Positions 10,701-25,700 of a DNA stretch of 64,000 nt are shown here, in pieces. Location of the stretch: assembly GCF_000499385.1 (NCBI RefSeq), contig NW_013652461.1, positions 1 to 64,000 on the forward strand, read 5' to 3'. The stretch's first letter is position 1. Each line of letters begins with the position of its first letter. Source of the DNA: Eimeria necatrix (Eukaryota > Apicomplexa > Conoidasida > Eucoccidiorida > Eimeriidae). Position numbers and translations under genes: made by a program. The notes beneath the pieces are model-generated. The model did not search any database. It was not told the DNA's origin and saw nothing but the letters and a program-made list of their open reading frames with translations.

Positions 10701-13700
10701 TTTCTCCTTTTACTTTGCTTGACAAACAACAATTTGCTGCAACAGAGTCTGCTTTTGAGCTTTGTTCTTTCGCAATGGGGTTGAACTCCGCAGAAACGCA
10801 CATGTAACTTGCTCGTCGTCAAGGTCCCAAGCATCAAAGGTGCCCGCGTTCTGCTCTTCCTCCACTATTTCTCTCCAGATCGGAGCCCAGTGCTTCTCTT
10901 CCTCCAGCCGATGGGCGAACTCCATTCTGCAAACCAGTGCACATTTCGCCTTCGCTTTTGCGGACGTTGCGAATCACGGAAAGCTCGAGCCGGCCAAAGC
11001 GCAGCTCGTCAGCCTCAGCTATCATGCTTACATTTGGAAATTATTAAATGAATCTCTGAAATCACTAGTTATGTTGCTTCAATATTCAGCATTCAAAGTG
11101 GCTACTAGCTTGTTGTCGTGAAAGCGTAAGTATACCTTCTCTTCAGCTCTTGTTGATTCAAAGTTTCCACCAAGTTCCTTCTGCTCTGCGCGCCTGCTCG
11201 TGCGTTGTTCTATAGTTGCAAGAAACAAAATAGCAGCGGCAGCAAAAGAAAAGCAAAAACTGATTGCTTTAGCAGCAAATTCAGGACTCCGGGAGTGGGC
11301 TACACGGCGCATTGGGGAGTTTTCGCAAATTATAAGTTGATTAGACCTATCTCGTCCACCCAAAGTCCTTGATGTGAGATTTTGTGCGCAGTCTAAGTGC
11401 ATAGAGGCCCTCACAAGTGCCAGTTCTTGCCGCTTGATTTCTTCTTGGTTCAGGAGGAACCGTTGCTTCTCTACAGCGCGCTTCTGGTGCAGTCTCTCTG
11501 TTCGCTCAACTTGCCGAAGAAGGATCCGTTCTCTTGCCTTTTTGTGTTGTCTTTCAGCTTCTTCGGCTAATGCTTCTTCAAGCAGCTTTCTGTGTTCTTC
11601 GTACTGCTCCATGAGTGACTGCAAGCCGCCGCCTTTTCCCTCTGCCTTGAGCCGTTGCTGTTGATCTTGGCGCAGCGCCTCACGCCTCTCTTCTAATTCT
11701 TTGCGGTGCTTCAGCTTGTCCAGCATCTTGTCATACGCATTCCTTTTTGCCTCCATTTCTTTCAGAATCTTCTCCTGCTCTTCCTTCATGCGCTGTTCAA
11801 TCGCTCCAACTTCCTCGGCTGCTGCAGCGTCAGCTTCTTTTTTCAACTGAGCGTATTGCTCTTCTTCGGTCAGACGTTGCTGAGCGCAGCACGTGGTTAA
11901 CAAACATGGCAACTTAAAGCAGCTTATAACGTTACTGGCCCAAAACACCGGACTACTTCGCCTTGATACCAAGGAGCCAGCAGTAGCATAACTGGCCAAG
12001 CCTTCAACTTGGCAATTCCAAATCGTGAATTTGTTTTCTCTCGTTAGTGCTCCAACCGACCGCCTCATTTTCCCTCTGCAGCTTTGCTCTGCGTTCCATT
12101 TGTTTCATCGACTCATCCAATTCTGTAACCTGTCGATGCTGCAGTTCCTGCAGCTGAAGCGTTATGCGATCATCCATCTGAAATCGACACAACCCAGTTT
12201 ATTAGCCACAAGGGCATTTCTCCGATCGATGCTTCTAGAGACCATTAGGGAGCGAGCGATATGCTTGAAAATTTGAAGCATTCTTTATAAAAGTTAATCT
12301 AGTAGAACCCATCCCAAAATTAATGTTGATGCATCAAAATGCCTGCTTGACAGAGTCAGATGTCGGAGAACGGTTCTTACCGCCTGTGTTTCTGTCAACA
12401 GTTTTTCCTGCAACTCGGCCTGAAGGTAAATGAATATCTCATAAAAAGGCCTTGCTTCCAAAATTCAGGATTCAGTGTAGTATGGGCAGACATTCTTTCC
12501 TTGATTCACTTGTTTCCCTCCATGCACTGGCTTGTAAAACGGATCTATGTTACGTTTGCAACTTTCTTCGTGTAGCAGGTCTCACCTTGTAAAGTTCTTG
12601 CACATCATCAGGCCGCCCATCAACTCTGAAAGAGATCCAAAACAGAAAGCTAGTGACCATTTGCATGTCTAGTTCTCAACAGAAAAAGAGGACTAGCTCA
12701 ACGGAAAACACTAGGCCGTTGTGCCTCTACGTACGTTCTCCCGCCCTTTTCCTTCCAAAAGTTTTCAGTCAGTGCACTAATTGCTTCTGCCTTCTTCAGA
12801 GAGAGCTCTTGAAGGAGTGCAGAAGACTCTTTGTTATGCTTCCGAGCTAGTAGCTGCAACAACACCCAAAGCTCTTCTTTTGAAACTTCATTCTGACCAA
12901 GTTGAGCAATTCGACCTTCTTCCAGCTCTGCAGTGTTTCTGAAAGGGTTGCTGAGAAAAACAGGCAGTGCTGCTTGCCCACCTCGGCAACAGCAGCGGCG
13001 TTGGTGCTCTCGTTGATTAAACGTTGCAGTTCTTCCAACTCTGCTGCATCTTCTTTCTGCAGGAAGAGCCATGACCAGCTCAGCGCCAAACTACTCGTGC
13101 GTTTCCACGCGAGGACGGATTTGTTGTTCCTGATTACAGGTTAAGGGATTCCTATTTCTCACCTGTTTTGCTTCAACCGCTATTTTAGCCTCAAGCTCGG
13201 CCTTGGCTGCGTCGATGGCTTTTTGCTTTTCTTCTTCCGCTTGTTGCCGCTTTTTCTGCAAACGCTGACGACGTTCCTCAAGCCTGCGCTGGGTTTCCTT
13301 TTCCTGTGCTTCTAAATCTGACTGGAGTGCAGCTTCCATTTGGCTAAGCGCAGCTTCATGCTCTGCGGCGCAGAACCAGACTTCATTCAGTCGAACCCGT
13401 AAAGCTTATACTTATTTGGTCCAGACTCTTCTGCAAGAAATTATTTACCACTTGCAGGGTACGAGTTTCTTCCCACAGGAACTGTAATCCTCATTGTACC
13501 TTTGATTAGCTGCTCTCTTATGTCCTCAGGAGCTTCAGCCAGTTTCGCTGCGTGTTCCTCATTGAGCTTTTGTTTTGCTAGCTCGTGGGCCATTTTGCGT
13601 CGGGATATTGCCTCCTCTTGCTCGACTCTCTCACGTTCTTCTGCCTCCTGAAGGCAGCAAATCGATTGATCGGCAGCACTTCAGCACTTGCCATCTATGC

Positions 13701-16700
13701 CAGATTTAAAAGCTCAAGTCGCACTGAAGAATTTAACATGTGCTTCCAGCAATCCTAGTAAACTTCATCACTTCACCTCTTGCTCTTTCTGAATTTCAAC
13801 CAGGGCCTCATCGAGCTTCTTCTGGGCCTCCTTTATGACTTCCAAAATTTCGCCTGACGCGTCGGCTGCGTTCACCATTGCGGAACCCCTGAAGTAAGAG
13901 AACTCGCTGCAGACATATGCGATGGGCCCATCTCAGGACTACAGCGGAGCAAAGCAGTTGGCAGCTCAGTTGCCTCTCAGACTCACTTCAACGAGACTCA
14001 CCTGCTGATTCCTTCAGCGGTATCTGTGAGGTCCGATAGCCCCAAAAGTGATTCGGTCTGAAGAATGGCGAGCTCGGTTTTTGAACTTCCTTCCATGATG
14101 CTGCGTTGTGCCAAGCAGTACTCCAGGTGCCTCTGGCGACGACGGCGCAACTGCTGCTGCAGCTCGTTGACTGTTTCCTCAATTTTATCCTCCGGGACGA
14201 TGAGGTGCAGCCCTTCAATTTCCGATGAGCCACGCTTCCCGGAAGACAGAAGTGCACAAATATGCCAGACAATCCGCTGAACTTCGCGCGTTCCCAATGC
14301 GTAGCGTTTGCGCCGGAGCTCTTCATCTCCCTCCTCTTCAGCTTGCTCCTGCATCAAATATCAGGCATGAACAGAGCTGAACCCGCTAGCAGGGCAGCGC
14401 CCAAACAGGCTCTCATGCCACATGATGCATGTGAGGGCTTTGAAGAAAGAGGAACAGCAACAGATAAGACAACAGACGCCTGCATTGTGGAGGAGGCGTG
14501 TTGTATCCCTGCATGCCATTAAGTTGTGCGCTCAACGTGGAGGGGAACTGCTTGAATCAAGGTGCGCCTAAGTTCCCACAGTATTAATCTAATAATGAGG
14601 CAACGGCTTTGAAGCCCAAAGCGCATTCTTTTTCATTTTTCTCCGAATTTTTGCTTCAATTTTTACTAGCGACTCACCAACGATCTTGTGAGGGCCGCCT
14701 GACTCCGCCGGCTTTCTCTGGACTCCTCGAATGCTTTGAGGGCATTCTCCTTTTGTGTCTTGCTAGCCGAATCAGCGTAGCGCCTGAACATCTCCTTCTC
14801 ACGGTTGATGAATGGCTCCAACTCAGCAGTTGCGTTTTTCCATTCTTGCTGAGGGTCGCCGCACAGCAGAGAAGCAGCACCAGCAACAGTTCATCTCTGG
14901 CCTTTACGGCCTCTGCAGCTGAAGGCTGAAAAGGGGCTAGCAAAGCTCCACGCCGCAAATGGTGAACTGCACATCTCTTCCACCAAAGGGTCAGTATGCA
15001 AAAAGTGCTCCTTGCAGCATTGTGGCCGAAACACAAGAAACGCAGACATCTACAAAGCGCGCACTATTCCTTACCAGAAGCCTCTCATCTACGCTGGGGT
15101 CGTCGATGCCTTTGTTCCTCGCCTGAGTCCCACAATGCTGATGGCCACTTTTTCAAAAATTAGCAAAAAGCCACATCCTTGGCATTGCTATTAGAGAGAA
15201 TGAAGAATGCTAGGCGCTGGCACTGCCAGTATTGGGAGAGGTGTGCACATATGGTAAATCGGATGCAGGGAATCTTATCCTACCTCTTCGGCCTGTGACA
15301 AAAATGATGCATTAATCTTGCTTAATAGCTTTTGCTTGAAATCAGATAGAGATTGAATGGCATCCAGCTGCATCATCCCTCTCTGATTCTGTTGTCTCAT
15401 ATTTAGTATGGCTTTGTCGTACTCGTCTCGAGCTGCTTCTTCTTTCGTGATTGCTCTGCGCAATTCAGAACCGTTCAAATTACATCCGAGTTATCTACAA
15501 TGAGCAGAGTGGTTGTGCTTCCGCCAATGGTATTAAGCGGCAAAAGTGTCAGTGCTCGTGGCTTGCAAAGGTATCAGTGCAATTTTGACACTTATCTTTA
15601 CCCTACTCTTCTAATTTAGCGCAGGCCTCCTGAAGTTGCGTCGTTTGCTCTTCAAGGTCCTCGCTTATCCTGTTTCGTTCACGCTGCTCCAGATCCCAGA
15701 GCTCATCTGCCGCCGCCTTCCTCTGGTTTCGCAGGCAGGCGAGCAACTGCTGTCGTAATTTAGTCAGCGCTGCACTTTGCTGCGTCCTAAGCCCTTCCTG
15801 CAGAGCCGCCAATTCGCTGACGTCCTTCTTGTTTTCTTTGATAAATGTCTGAATTGCAAAGCGCACACCACCAGAACACCAATAGCTTTGCTATCCATAT
15901 ATTGACGCAAGCAGCTCGGGCGACTGCACCGGGACATCACTGCATCGCCTAGGCTGATTTCATTGAATAGCATACAGCCATGTCCACTCCGTAATTGGCC
16001 ACTCCTGTGAAGACGGCTCCTTCATATGCCTTGGCAGCCTGTGGCATATCGAAGATTGTGAAAAAGCTGCATTTCGAAGGTAAAGTATGTCTGGGGCATC
16101 AGCTGGAGGCCACTTGACCAAGCATTAGGAACAAAGCAGGAGCTTCAAGTGATTCTGAGGTATGCAGAACTAAAGGCTGGTGCTGCAAAAGACTCTGTAA
16201 TGTGCAGCTGCTTTACTTTCAGCTGGTCTGAGAGGATGCGAAGTCCCCGGCGGAGCAAGGCAACCGCAGCCTGCGCCTGCATCGATACATACTGTGCCGC
16301 AAACTCTTGTTGCCACTGAAGCATCAGGAGCTTGCGAGACTTGAACGCAGACTGCCTCTTGTGAAAGCACTCTGTCCTTGTAGCTATGATTCGACTAAGT
16401 GTAGATGCTGTTGACTCCAATTCTTCATCTCGAAGGTGGTTCACTTCGTTCGAGACCTGTTGAAGTAAAAGCAAGTCAGGACAGCACACTCCGGAGAATC
16501 GTCACTTCTAGAAGCCCTACTCCTCCACTAACACTGTGATCACCGTAATCTGTGCGTAGGCTGCAACCAAACTGATGCAAGGAGGAATAATGCTGCAAAA
16601 AAAGAAAAGTTCTAGTCTCCCAGTGGCTAACGTAGGTGCCTGAAATGAGCCTTGTGCTGCTTGCAAGCCACAACAAAGTCGAAATGCGGGAACTCTGTAG

Positions 16701-19700
16701 GTATCCACTGTGCGGCCCACCTTTCTCACAGCATCATCAATTAGCTGTTGCCTCGTCTGGCGGCTTGTCTCGGAAATGCTTGCATCAAGTGTCACCTGCA
16801 ATTCTTCCAAGGTGGTGGAGCACCTCAGGGCGTCAATCTTGCTATACCTAAGAACAGCCATTTGTCACCTCCATTTTCTATCAGATGCAAACTTTACAGT
16901 TAAGATACAGTACACCAAAAACAACGAACTGTGATCCTCTGGAAAGAACAGTGAGCAACGGCGATTCTTTGTACCGGTTTCGGGTTTGTTCCAAAATTTG
17001 ATTCTTTGTAGTCTGCATAGAGGTTGTGAGAAGCCTTGTCTCAGTAGCAAATGTGGAATTTATTGCATTACTTTGTGCCTCAATCAATGCCTAAGGCCAC
17101 AGAAATCAGAACTATTTAACCATCAAATGCGTTAGCGGCAAGTGGGAAACTGTCGTTTTCGTTGTGCCCCTCTACGTGTACTTGCTGGAGGCGCATTCTT
17201 CGTATGAAGCAGGAAGGATCCATCTTCATACGAATCTTCCAAAACGTACATCATACATATCCCTCAAGGTTGATTCGTACTCATCGCCCCAAGATTGGCA
17301 CTGTGACACAGCCTGGGCTTCCGCAGAAGCAATGGCTTGCTCGGCTCCCTCTCCAGCCTCTTCTATCCTTGATCGTCCGTCCTGATTTTGCAAGTTCCAA
17401 TCGAGCAGCAGAGAGCCACCTAGGTCTTTAAGCTTTGGCCTTGTGCACAAATAAAGCGCTTCCGTAGCCTGTAAATGCTGGAGTAATGAAAGTGGCCTTT
17501 TACGCTCACCTTGAGGCATGATACCACTGCAGCTTTCAACGAATCTGCTGCTTCTGCAGGGCTTGTCTTGTTTACTTCCACCGCTTCCTTAGCTTCAGAG
17601 ACAGCTTTATTGACGGCTTGGGTCGCCGCTGCGATTTCCTGCTCTATGACAGTAGTGAAAATTGTCAGTTTCCATGCAGCTCCTGCGAGCTGCGCCCCGT
17701 ACACGCAAGCACGTCACATGTCTGATGAAGCGTTACTTACTTAGAACTGCGATCTAACTGCCTAGTTTTAGAGAAACGCCGGCTTTACATAGTGGCAACA
17801 AAACCAAGAAAGTGACCCACAATGCGGTATGCCCCAAGAGCCTTTCGCTCGTCAGCGTCATCTTCACATCCTCTTAAATTGTTCTTTGCTTCGTTTAGGT
17901 CTAGCTGTAGACTGCCTGTCATAAGCTGCGAGCAAAGAAAAGCAACTACATAAGATGCCACACTACTACCAGATGCCATGACCTCGAGCAGCTGTACATG
18001 GGAGCTGAGGAGGGTTACTCCATTTCTTACTCGTTCCTCGATGTCTGCAGAAAGCATGTTCTTGAATGCGAGTTTTGTTTCACCTTGTGCCTGCGGGTGA
18101 CGACACAAAAGGAGCGTGTGTGTAGGCTTGGACGAGCAAATCGGTGGCAGTGTGAGCTTCTGTGCCATTTCAATTGTGCAGTCAATATGTATGTAGGGCA
18201 AGCAGAGAGCCTTACTTCCTCGAGAATTGTTTTCATCCTAGCCTTGTAGAGCTCTATTATTGAAGGCATGTCGTCGTCTGCATCGGCTCGAGCCTTCCTG
18301 AATTCTTCAAGAAGACCTTCGATTTGCGCTTCCACTGAAAGCTTAATTGATGACATTTGCACCTGTCCCTTTTCACCAACGGCTGGAAGAATCGTACTCG
18401 AAATTAAGGAGTCAGTCCGTGACCGCAAGAGAAGGAGCTGCTCTTCTTTCTCCTTTAGGGCTGCTTCCTGCAAAGAGCCAGCGTGTGTACCATTAGGCCT
18501 TCAGTTAGGCCTTCATTAGGTGTTCAGGAGAAATCGCTACTACGAGTTTGTCGAAGTCACTTCTGTACGTCTCAAAACGAACCTCCTCATGCTCCTTTTC
18601 CGCAAGCGCAAGCTTGTTGACAAGGTCTCTCCTTCTCAGTCTTAAAAGGCTAAGCAATGTAGAAAGAATCTCTTCACGTTCCTCGTCATTTTCTTTGCCC
18701 CAAATCTGATAATACATAGCAAAAAGAAAAAATTGAACAGCCCTGCCACCATAGTTAGGAGGTTTGTCAAGGATGGCCCACTGCGTAGTAGGGTCAAGTT
18801 TTAAAATTTTTGCAAAAGTCAAAGGTGCTTGTTTAGAATGAACCCCGTCTCTTTTCGGTAATACGTAATCCAGTGGATGGTTTCTTTTATCTAAAACCAT
18901 ATTAGCGAAGCACTTACTTCTGAGGCGGCTGCATCATGTAGTTGGTCTGCGAGCTCTTGCCTTAACTTTCGCGTCAGGTCTAAAAGCTGTGACAGGCCTT
19001 CACTGCGTTCAGCCACTATGCGCGTGCAACGTTCCTCGGCGTCTTGTTTAATTTGCTTCGTCAAATTTAGAACGGCAACAAATAACCTGGGGTCTTGTGT
19101 TTCCAGCTTTTTCGCTAAAGCACGTCTTGCTCTCAAAACTCCAGGATCCTCCTCCAAGGGAACCTTTGCCTGGGTTTGAAGTACAAGTTCTTCAACTTCT
19201 GCACGCTCATCCTTCCTGCTCGCATGCCTCAGTCGTTGAAATCGTGATTAAGCTCCGAGTTTACACGTGATGGAGCTCTGATTCTAGAATTGAGTGCATC
19301 AACAGACTGTTACTACCGAACCACAGCTCACTCTGAAGTATGTTTGGGTGGCGGCTGATTGTATTTTGATTTTGGATCTGCTTCGAGGCTCTCCAGCTTC
19401 TGGTGTTTAAATGTCCAGGCAGCAAGAAATACAAGTACAGCCACCACAATGATTCCCACAACAACTATCACAAACAGCGTCCACGCAGCTGTTTCAACGG
19501 TGCTCGGGAGCCGTGCTGTGACTGCAGCTAAAGTCTCAGCAGTCCTCAATTGGGGTAGCAGCGCAGAATCCCTGCAGAGGCGCCTAGCCTCCATGACACG
19601 CAAGACCATGATTTTGTTCGGGTCAGTATTAAGACCAAATACGTAAAGCCCTGGCTCCTTGAACGTGAATATGAAAAGAACTCTCTGTTCTCCTCCTTTC

Positions 19701-22700
19701 ATGTCAGTATCAAGGTCCCTGTGAACCAAAAGCTCAGCAAGCGTTCAGCTTAACGTAGTCTCAGATGAAAGGTCGGAAGCGTTGGACGTTTAGGATTTCC
19801 CATCAGCAGACAAGTAAAATCCCCCTCACCTGAAGGCCCCGTAGTCGAATTGCTTGTTTGTATTGAGTAAGTTATTTCGAAGGTACACTGGATAAATGGG
19901 ATTGGGACTCGGGCGAATGTGCCATGCCACAGTTGAGCCGAGTGGCAGGCACTGGACCGGGTCGGACACTCCAAAATAGCCGAAGTCTATAGCATCAGAT
20001 AAGCGGCGTGTTTCAATTGCCTGAGAAGCATTACTGTCCGGCGCTTCGGGCACGATGCCATAGTCTTGTAATCGCTCAGTTAATTCGTCGACGAAGCTTT
20101 GCGGAACACCCACGAGACCTGTCATTTTCGCTGAGGCATGCCCCCACAAATTCACACGCATAAGTGCTGGCAGCTGCAGAGCCGGAGGCTGAAGGGGATT
20201 GTCTATAGCAGAAGATCCACGTCTTCATGAACCGAGAGGCAAGCAGATGTTAAATGCACAATCGAGGTCCTGCAGCTAAAGCATGCTAGTAAGTTTAGAT
20301 GAAAACAAAACAGCAAGAAACGCTTCATGCATGATGCCTACCTAGCGTTGTATCAAACATCCGAACAGTGCAGCCTTGAGTCTCAGTGCAGTCGTAAGAG
20401 CCAGTAGCAAGCCCGGTGTGCTCAATGAGATCATTTAGGTCGAACTCCTTATCACCATCACTCGTTTCAGGATTGTCTATGATTAATGTAGATTCCTTCA
20501 GGATCAGCTGAGGGCGTGTTTCTCTGCACGCTTCGTCGCAGACTTCATCAAGAGACTTTTCGCCGCTGCAGGAGCACAAACCTGAAATTGTGCTGAAAGA
20601 TCCGCCAGCAGGCCCGCATTGATCAGAGCAGACCTTTTCTGGGGATACACATGCGCCAGTTGCGTCTCGAGATGAGTCCGCGTTGCAGTGGTCGTAAAGC
20701 TGAACAACAAGCCAGAGTGAGGACAAGCATGCTTTGAATAAACATTTTTCATAAGACGATACGACGGAGAAGGACGGCAACACAATTGGGAGAAGCGCAG
20801 CCTTTTGCGTGTGAAAGAGACCCAGTAGCAAGCCGGTGCCTTTGGGCATTCTTGCAGGTGATTCCTGGCTAACCGTCTGCTGACAAGGCTCCACTCCATC
20901 TTGATCGCTGAGGTCTACATTCCCTTGCTTATAATGAAATCCTGATAGGCAGACGCATGACCTATCAGCTAGCTGAAATGCCCTGTTCGTCCCCTTGCAA
21001 GTGCAGGATGTACTGTTTGAATTGGACGTTGCCGTGGCTCCGCACAGCACGCAGCCTGTTTGGCCCTCCAAATCATTGTATGTCCCTAACTGCAGCATAG
21101 AAGGCATGCCGTGAGCGTTGGTTCGCCTCTGTAAACCTTCATTTCAGGAGAGTTTCAATGCCTTTCTGCTTCCACGTGATAGTCTGAAGCCATACTGCTT
21201 ACTGGGCAAGGAGCACATGCGTCAATGCCTGTTGCGGCAGTTTGAAGCCCATAAGTTCCTACAGGACACATCTGTTCACTACTGGACCCTGCAGGGCAAT
21301 ATGTTCCAGGGGTACACCGATAACCTTTGTCCTTGTCCTTGTCTGTCGGGGTGCTGCAAGCATGTCCATCATGCAAGTCTTCTACTGTTTTCCCTCAACT
21401 ACTATGATCCTGACCTTATCTTCACACTTGAGTTGGCACCTGCTGAAAACCTAAAGTGTTGACCGTCAGGGCGGCAGGGTTGAATGGTTGTAGGCAGTGC
21501 ATCTGCATAGTGATTTTTCTCCTCACCTGGAGCTGCAACCTTCTAGACACACATATCCTGGAGTGCACATTGTGCACTCCGTCATACCCGGTTCGCTTGA
21601 ATATGTGCCCTGAACAGAGCAACAAAAGAAGCTACGCACTACTTCTTTGTCGAGGTTTCCATGGTCTCATTTGTCTTTCGAAAGGGCTACACGCTGCCTA
21701 GCCGTGGGTCGACGTGCGTAAAAAAGGAAGGCTGATGGCTTTACCGGCGGGCATAAGCTGCACCCAGTTTCTAGTGAACTTGTGTCAGATCTATCATCAG
21801 AGCCTTTGTAGCCAGCAGGGCACGCGACGGGGAAAGATTGGTCATGAGGGCAGTAATAGCCCTCTGGACATTGCTGAGGAATGGCTGATCCAACTGGGCA
21901 TATGGCGCCAGGAGGGCACTGTTGCGGCTCTCCGCTTCCTTCAGGGCACCACGTCCCTTGTAAGCACTTCCGTGGGACGGCCGTTCCTGATGGGCAGTAA
22001 TGCCCTTCTGGGCATACATCTCCAGGCTCGGATAGACCTTCCACGGGACAAAATTTCCCAGCTGCGCATCGAGACATCCAAACAACGGTCCAGAATGGTG
22101 CGAACGCGAAACAAAATGTCTGGGTCCCCAAGAGAAAGTTGGTAGAGTTCTTCCTAGAAAAAGAAAGTTATTATTCGGCGCGTTTATCGTTGAAGAATGC
22201 CTCTCATGGTAATCTTCTCTTTAGAATATAGGCCTAGCAGCGAATGAACTCTCGGGCACGTACTCTCACGCGTATAGCACATGATAAAGAGTATGCTTTC
22301 GATGAAGAATCACCATCAACTTATGACAATACGGAGGGGCTCCAGTCAGCACTTGCCTGGACAAGCTGTGCAGCCTTCTTCGCTTGATAGTCCAGGCAGA
22401 TCTCCATACGTCCCAGGTGGGCACGGAATTCCTTGCTGACTTCCTTCTAAGCAGTAATGGCCAGTAGGACATTGATTCTCAACTGCAAGTTCTTCATTCC
22501 CTTCACCAGGACACAAATATCCTGGTAGGCATGTGAGGCATGACGATGTGCTGGAGCCTTCAAGGTGCGGGTTGTAGGTGCCTCCTAGACACGGTCGTGG
22601 CGCTGAAGATCCTAAAGGACAGAAGTGACCAGCTGGGCAAGGCTCAGGGACCAGTGAGAGATCAGGGCAATAGTACCTGAATAGTCATACAGAGTGAGTT

Positions 22701-25700
22701 CAAGCAAAGTTAGAGTGAGTAGAATTACTAATACGTAATATACTGGAGGTGTGATTCAGCGTGTAGACGACTAGAATGCCTGGTTCAAAGGATCTGTATT
22801 TAAAAGTGTAAGACTCGGGGACAGTCTACCCTACCCTCTTGGACAGAGAGAGCAGTCAGCCTCCCACCGGCCCAGGGTCTCCTGCCTGACGCTCCCAGTG
22901 GGACACGGTTTGGGTTCTGAGGCACCTGCTGGGCAGTAATGCCCTGCCGGACAAGGAATACCCCCATAACCGGTTGTCTTTACAGTTTCCCAGTTGTCCA
23001 AAGTCAACAATGTAACTCCACCTGCCGCTATAGCGCTCTCTGGTACAAATGGGTCATTTTGAGCTTGTTCCATCCACGGGTTCGGTACCCAGTTACCTAG
23101 GCCGCAGAAAAACCTGTGCAAGCAAGTTCGCAGAGACCACTGTCATTCCTACTTCACAAACCTTAACCCTTTTGAGCCGACTAAAAGCGCTAGGAGTCAT
23201 GGCCACTGGAAAGTTCAGTGCTTCTTCAAACAAAAACATACCCTGGAAGGCAGTCTCCTGCAACGACTGCTCCTCTGCAATACTTGCCTTGTGGGCATGG
23301 AACACAGACGTCGACAGCATCAGCCTCTGTGTTTGGGATTGAGCCAAGCGGGCACAAGCCCGGCCGAGCGCTACCTTCAGCGCACACCTGCAGCCCACGT
23401 TCACATCCAATACAACTTCTGTGAGAATCTTGAAAGCGCACGCGAAATGCTCTTTAGTTTGCAAGCTGCTGGCCTGGGTCATTTGCTTGGCCTCGTTGCT
23501 CTCTTCATAAGTTCCTTAGGTTTCACACAGCTGCATAGCAAAATTTACTTTCTTTTCCGGGCACTTTTTTGGATCCTCTCCTGCCTTATCGCAGTAAAAC
23601 CCTTCTGGGCAGGGTAGACAGGTGTGTTGACCTGTTGCATTAGTGTATGTGCCTGGTGCGCATGGTGTAGGGTGTGTTGCTCCCTCTTCGCAAAACATGC
23701 CTTTGGGGCAGATGGCGCCTGTAGTATCATCTTGGGGCTCCCTACTCGTTGACCCTTTGTAGCAAACGTATCCGGGAGCGCAGTTTCCTGTAGGAGCTGT
23801 ATTTCCTGTTCCAGCGCAGTACTTCCCCTCTGGGCATTTTATGCAGGACTTGGCTCCGGCTTTGTCCTGCAGCAACCCAAAGCATGCTAGCCAGGACCGA
23901 CAATGACCATGAAGGAAAGGAACGACGTGCTAAAGCCAACCGCTGGTAGCACTCGCCGACAGGCCTTGGCTCCAACGATCACAGTATCATACCTGGTATT
24001 CCCCTTCTGGACAGGGTTCTGGCTTCAGTGCTCCTTCTTCACAAAAGTGGCCTGCTGGGCAGAGTCCATTTACTTCGTCCTCAAAGCTGTATACAAGGTC
24101 GGTGACGCGAGGGTGTGTGGCACCTTCTACGCAGATAGTTCCTTCATAGCAATTTCCGGCGGGTCCCGTTGCCCTGTAGCTAGGGCAGTACTTCCCCCGT
24201 GAGCACGGCTTGCATGAGGTTTGTCCCGTCTCGTCTTGAAAGGTTCCAGGGGGGCACGGCTGTGGTACTATAGTTTGTTCCCCGCAATAATGTCCCGCTG
24301 GGCACGGCTCACCATCATTTGGGTTTCCTGGATCAAAGCAGTACTTGCCGGCGCTGCATGGTGTGCAGGAAGCTTGGCCTTGAAGGCTAAATGTGCCAGC
24401 TGGACACAGCTGAGGAGCACAACAATGAAATCAAATTCGAAAGGGAATGGCGGACTAAATTTTCGATTCGCTTGCAGAAGGAATAGACGAAATCCGCGAA
24501 GATTGCGCAAACTAATGAGCAGCCTAAAAACCAGCTCAAAAAGTATTTTTGTTACGTAAACAGATTTTATTTAGATAATCTCACATATTGCTTTGGGCAA
24601 TAAGCTACAAAACATAGCCAGCCGCTAGCGCAAACTGCTGTTCGCGTATCATTAGATTCACCTTCTCCGCGAAAGAGCCTTCAGCACAGTAACTGCCTGG
24701 TGGACATGCGTAACCCATAACGTTGTCTGTGGGGGTGGTCGTATTTGAGCCTTCGAGACAAACGTAGCCCTCCCCACATGGAACCTGCACACCCTCGCTG
24801 ATGCATGCAAATCCTGGAGAGCATTTGAAACAACCGTCAAGCGACGTTACTCCCGATGTCTGTGAGAAGGTTCCTCTGCAGACAAGGCGCGTACAAAGTG
24901 GACTGGCGCTTCATATGATGCTGCATAAAGTGTGCATTGCAGCACGCGCTTTTCCCTTTCCCTAAGTGCCATGCAAGGTTTTCATAAGTAGTGTACATGC
25001 AACTTGCCCAGCAGAGTAGAAATGTCATTGTACTCGCTGTGAGGTGCCACCACGCGGACATTGCGCTCACGAGCTCAGTGAAACGTTTAATTTGCAGATG
25101 GAGGGATTAAAAGCATACGAATGTTTTGAGGCGCATTCTTTAATTAAAAATGAGGAGTGACGAACACCACAGGGTCCAGCGTGACTGAGCTTACGCAGGG
25201 CATGGAGTCGGAGTAGAAGCCCCAGCGGGGCAATAGTGGTTTTTAGGGCAGATATCCCCAATGTCAGATACTTCGCCAGTGTCTGGATGTACCATGCCAA
25301 CCACTGGTGTGGCGGTCCACGACCCTGCTTTGCAGTAGTGACCCTAAATCAAATTGAAAGCCGCACCATACATCTACTGAAAGGCAATAAACAGACAATT
25401 ATAACTAGTCAGCAGAAGCTGCAGCGCCACTTCTCGTGGTGTGTGACTGTTACTTACGGCTGCGCATTCCCCTGTCTCCTTTATAGCTCCTACTTCTCCA
25501 CAGAACTTGCCCGCTTCGCAGGGCACGCAGGATTCTTCCGTCGAAGCTCCTGCTTGTGTAGATATTGAGCCAATTTTGCAGTAGTGAGATGTGCCTGTGA
25601 TCGAGCCCTCAGGGCAAAGAAAGCCAGCGGGACATTCTTTTGCCTTTGCAAGACCGAATTCATCACAGTAGGACCCGGCCGGGCACGCTTCGCAACCCGT

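Noticed and set aside
10162..19215. Coiled-coil region as a separate gene
   Set aside because: The TM exon donor (GA|GTGAGC) and the acceptor at 19216 join in phase, and downstream exons continue in phase; no convincing start ATG was seen near 19.2 kb. It is kept as the main alternative.
21714..22145. Plus-strand ORF of 143 codons
   Set aside because: Antisense to the clear Cys-rich minus-strand exon 22131-21750.
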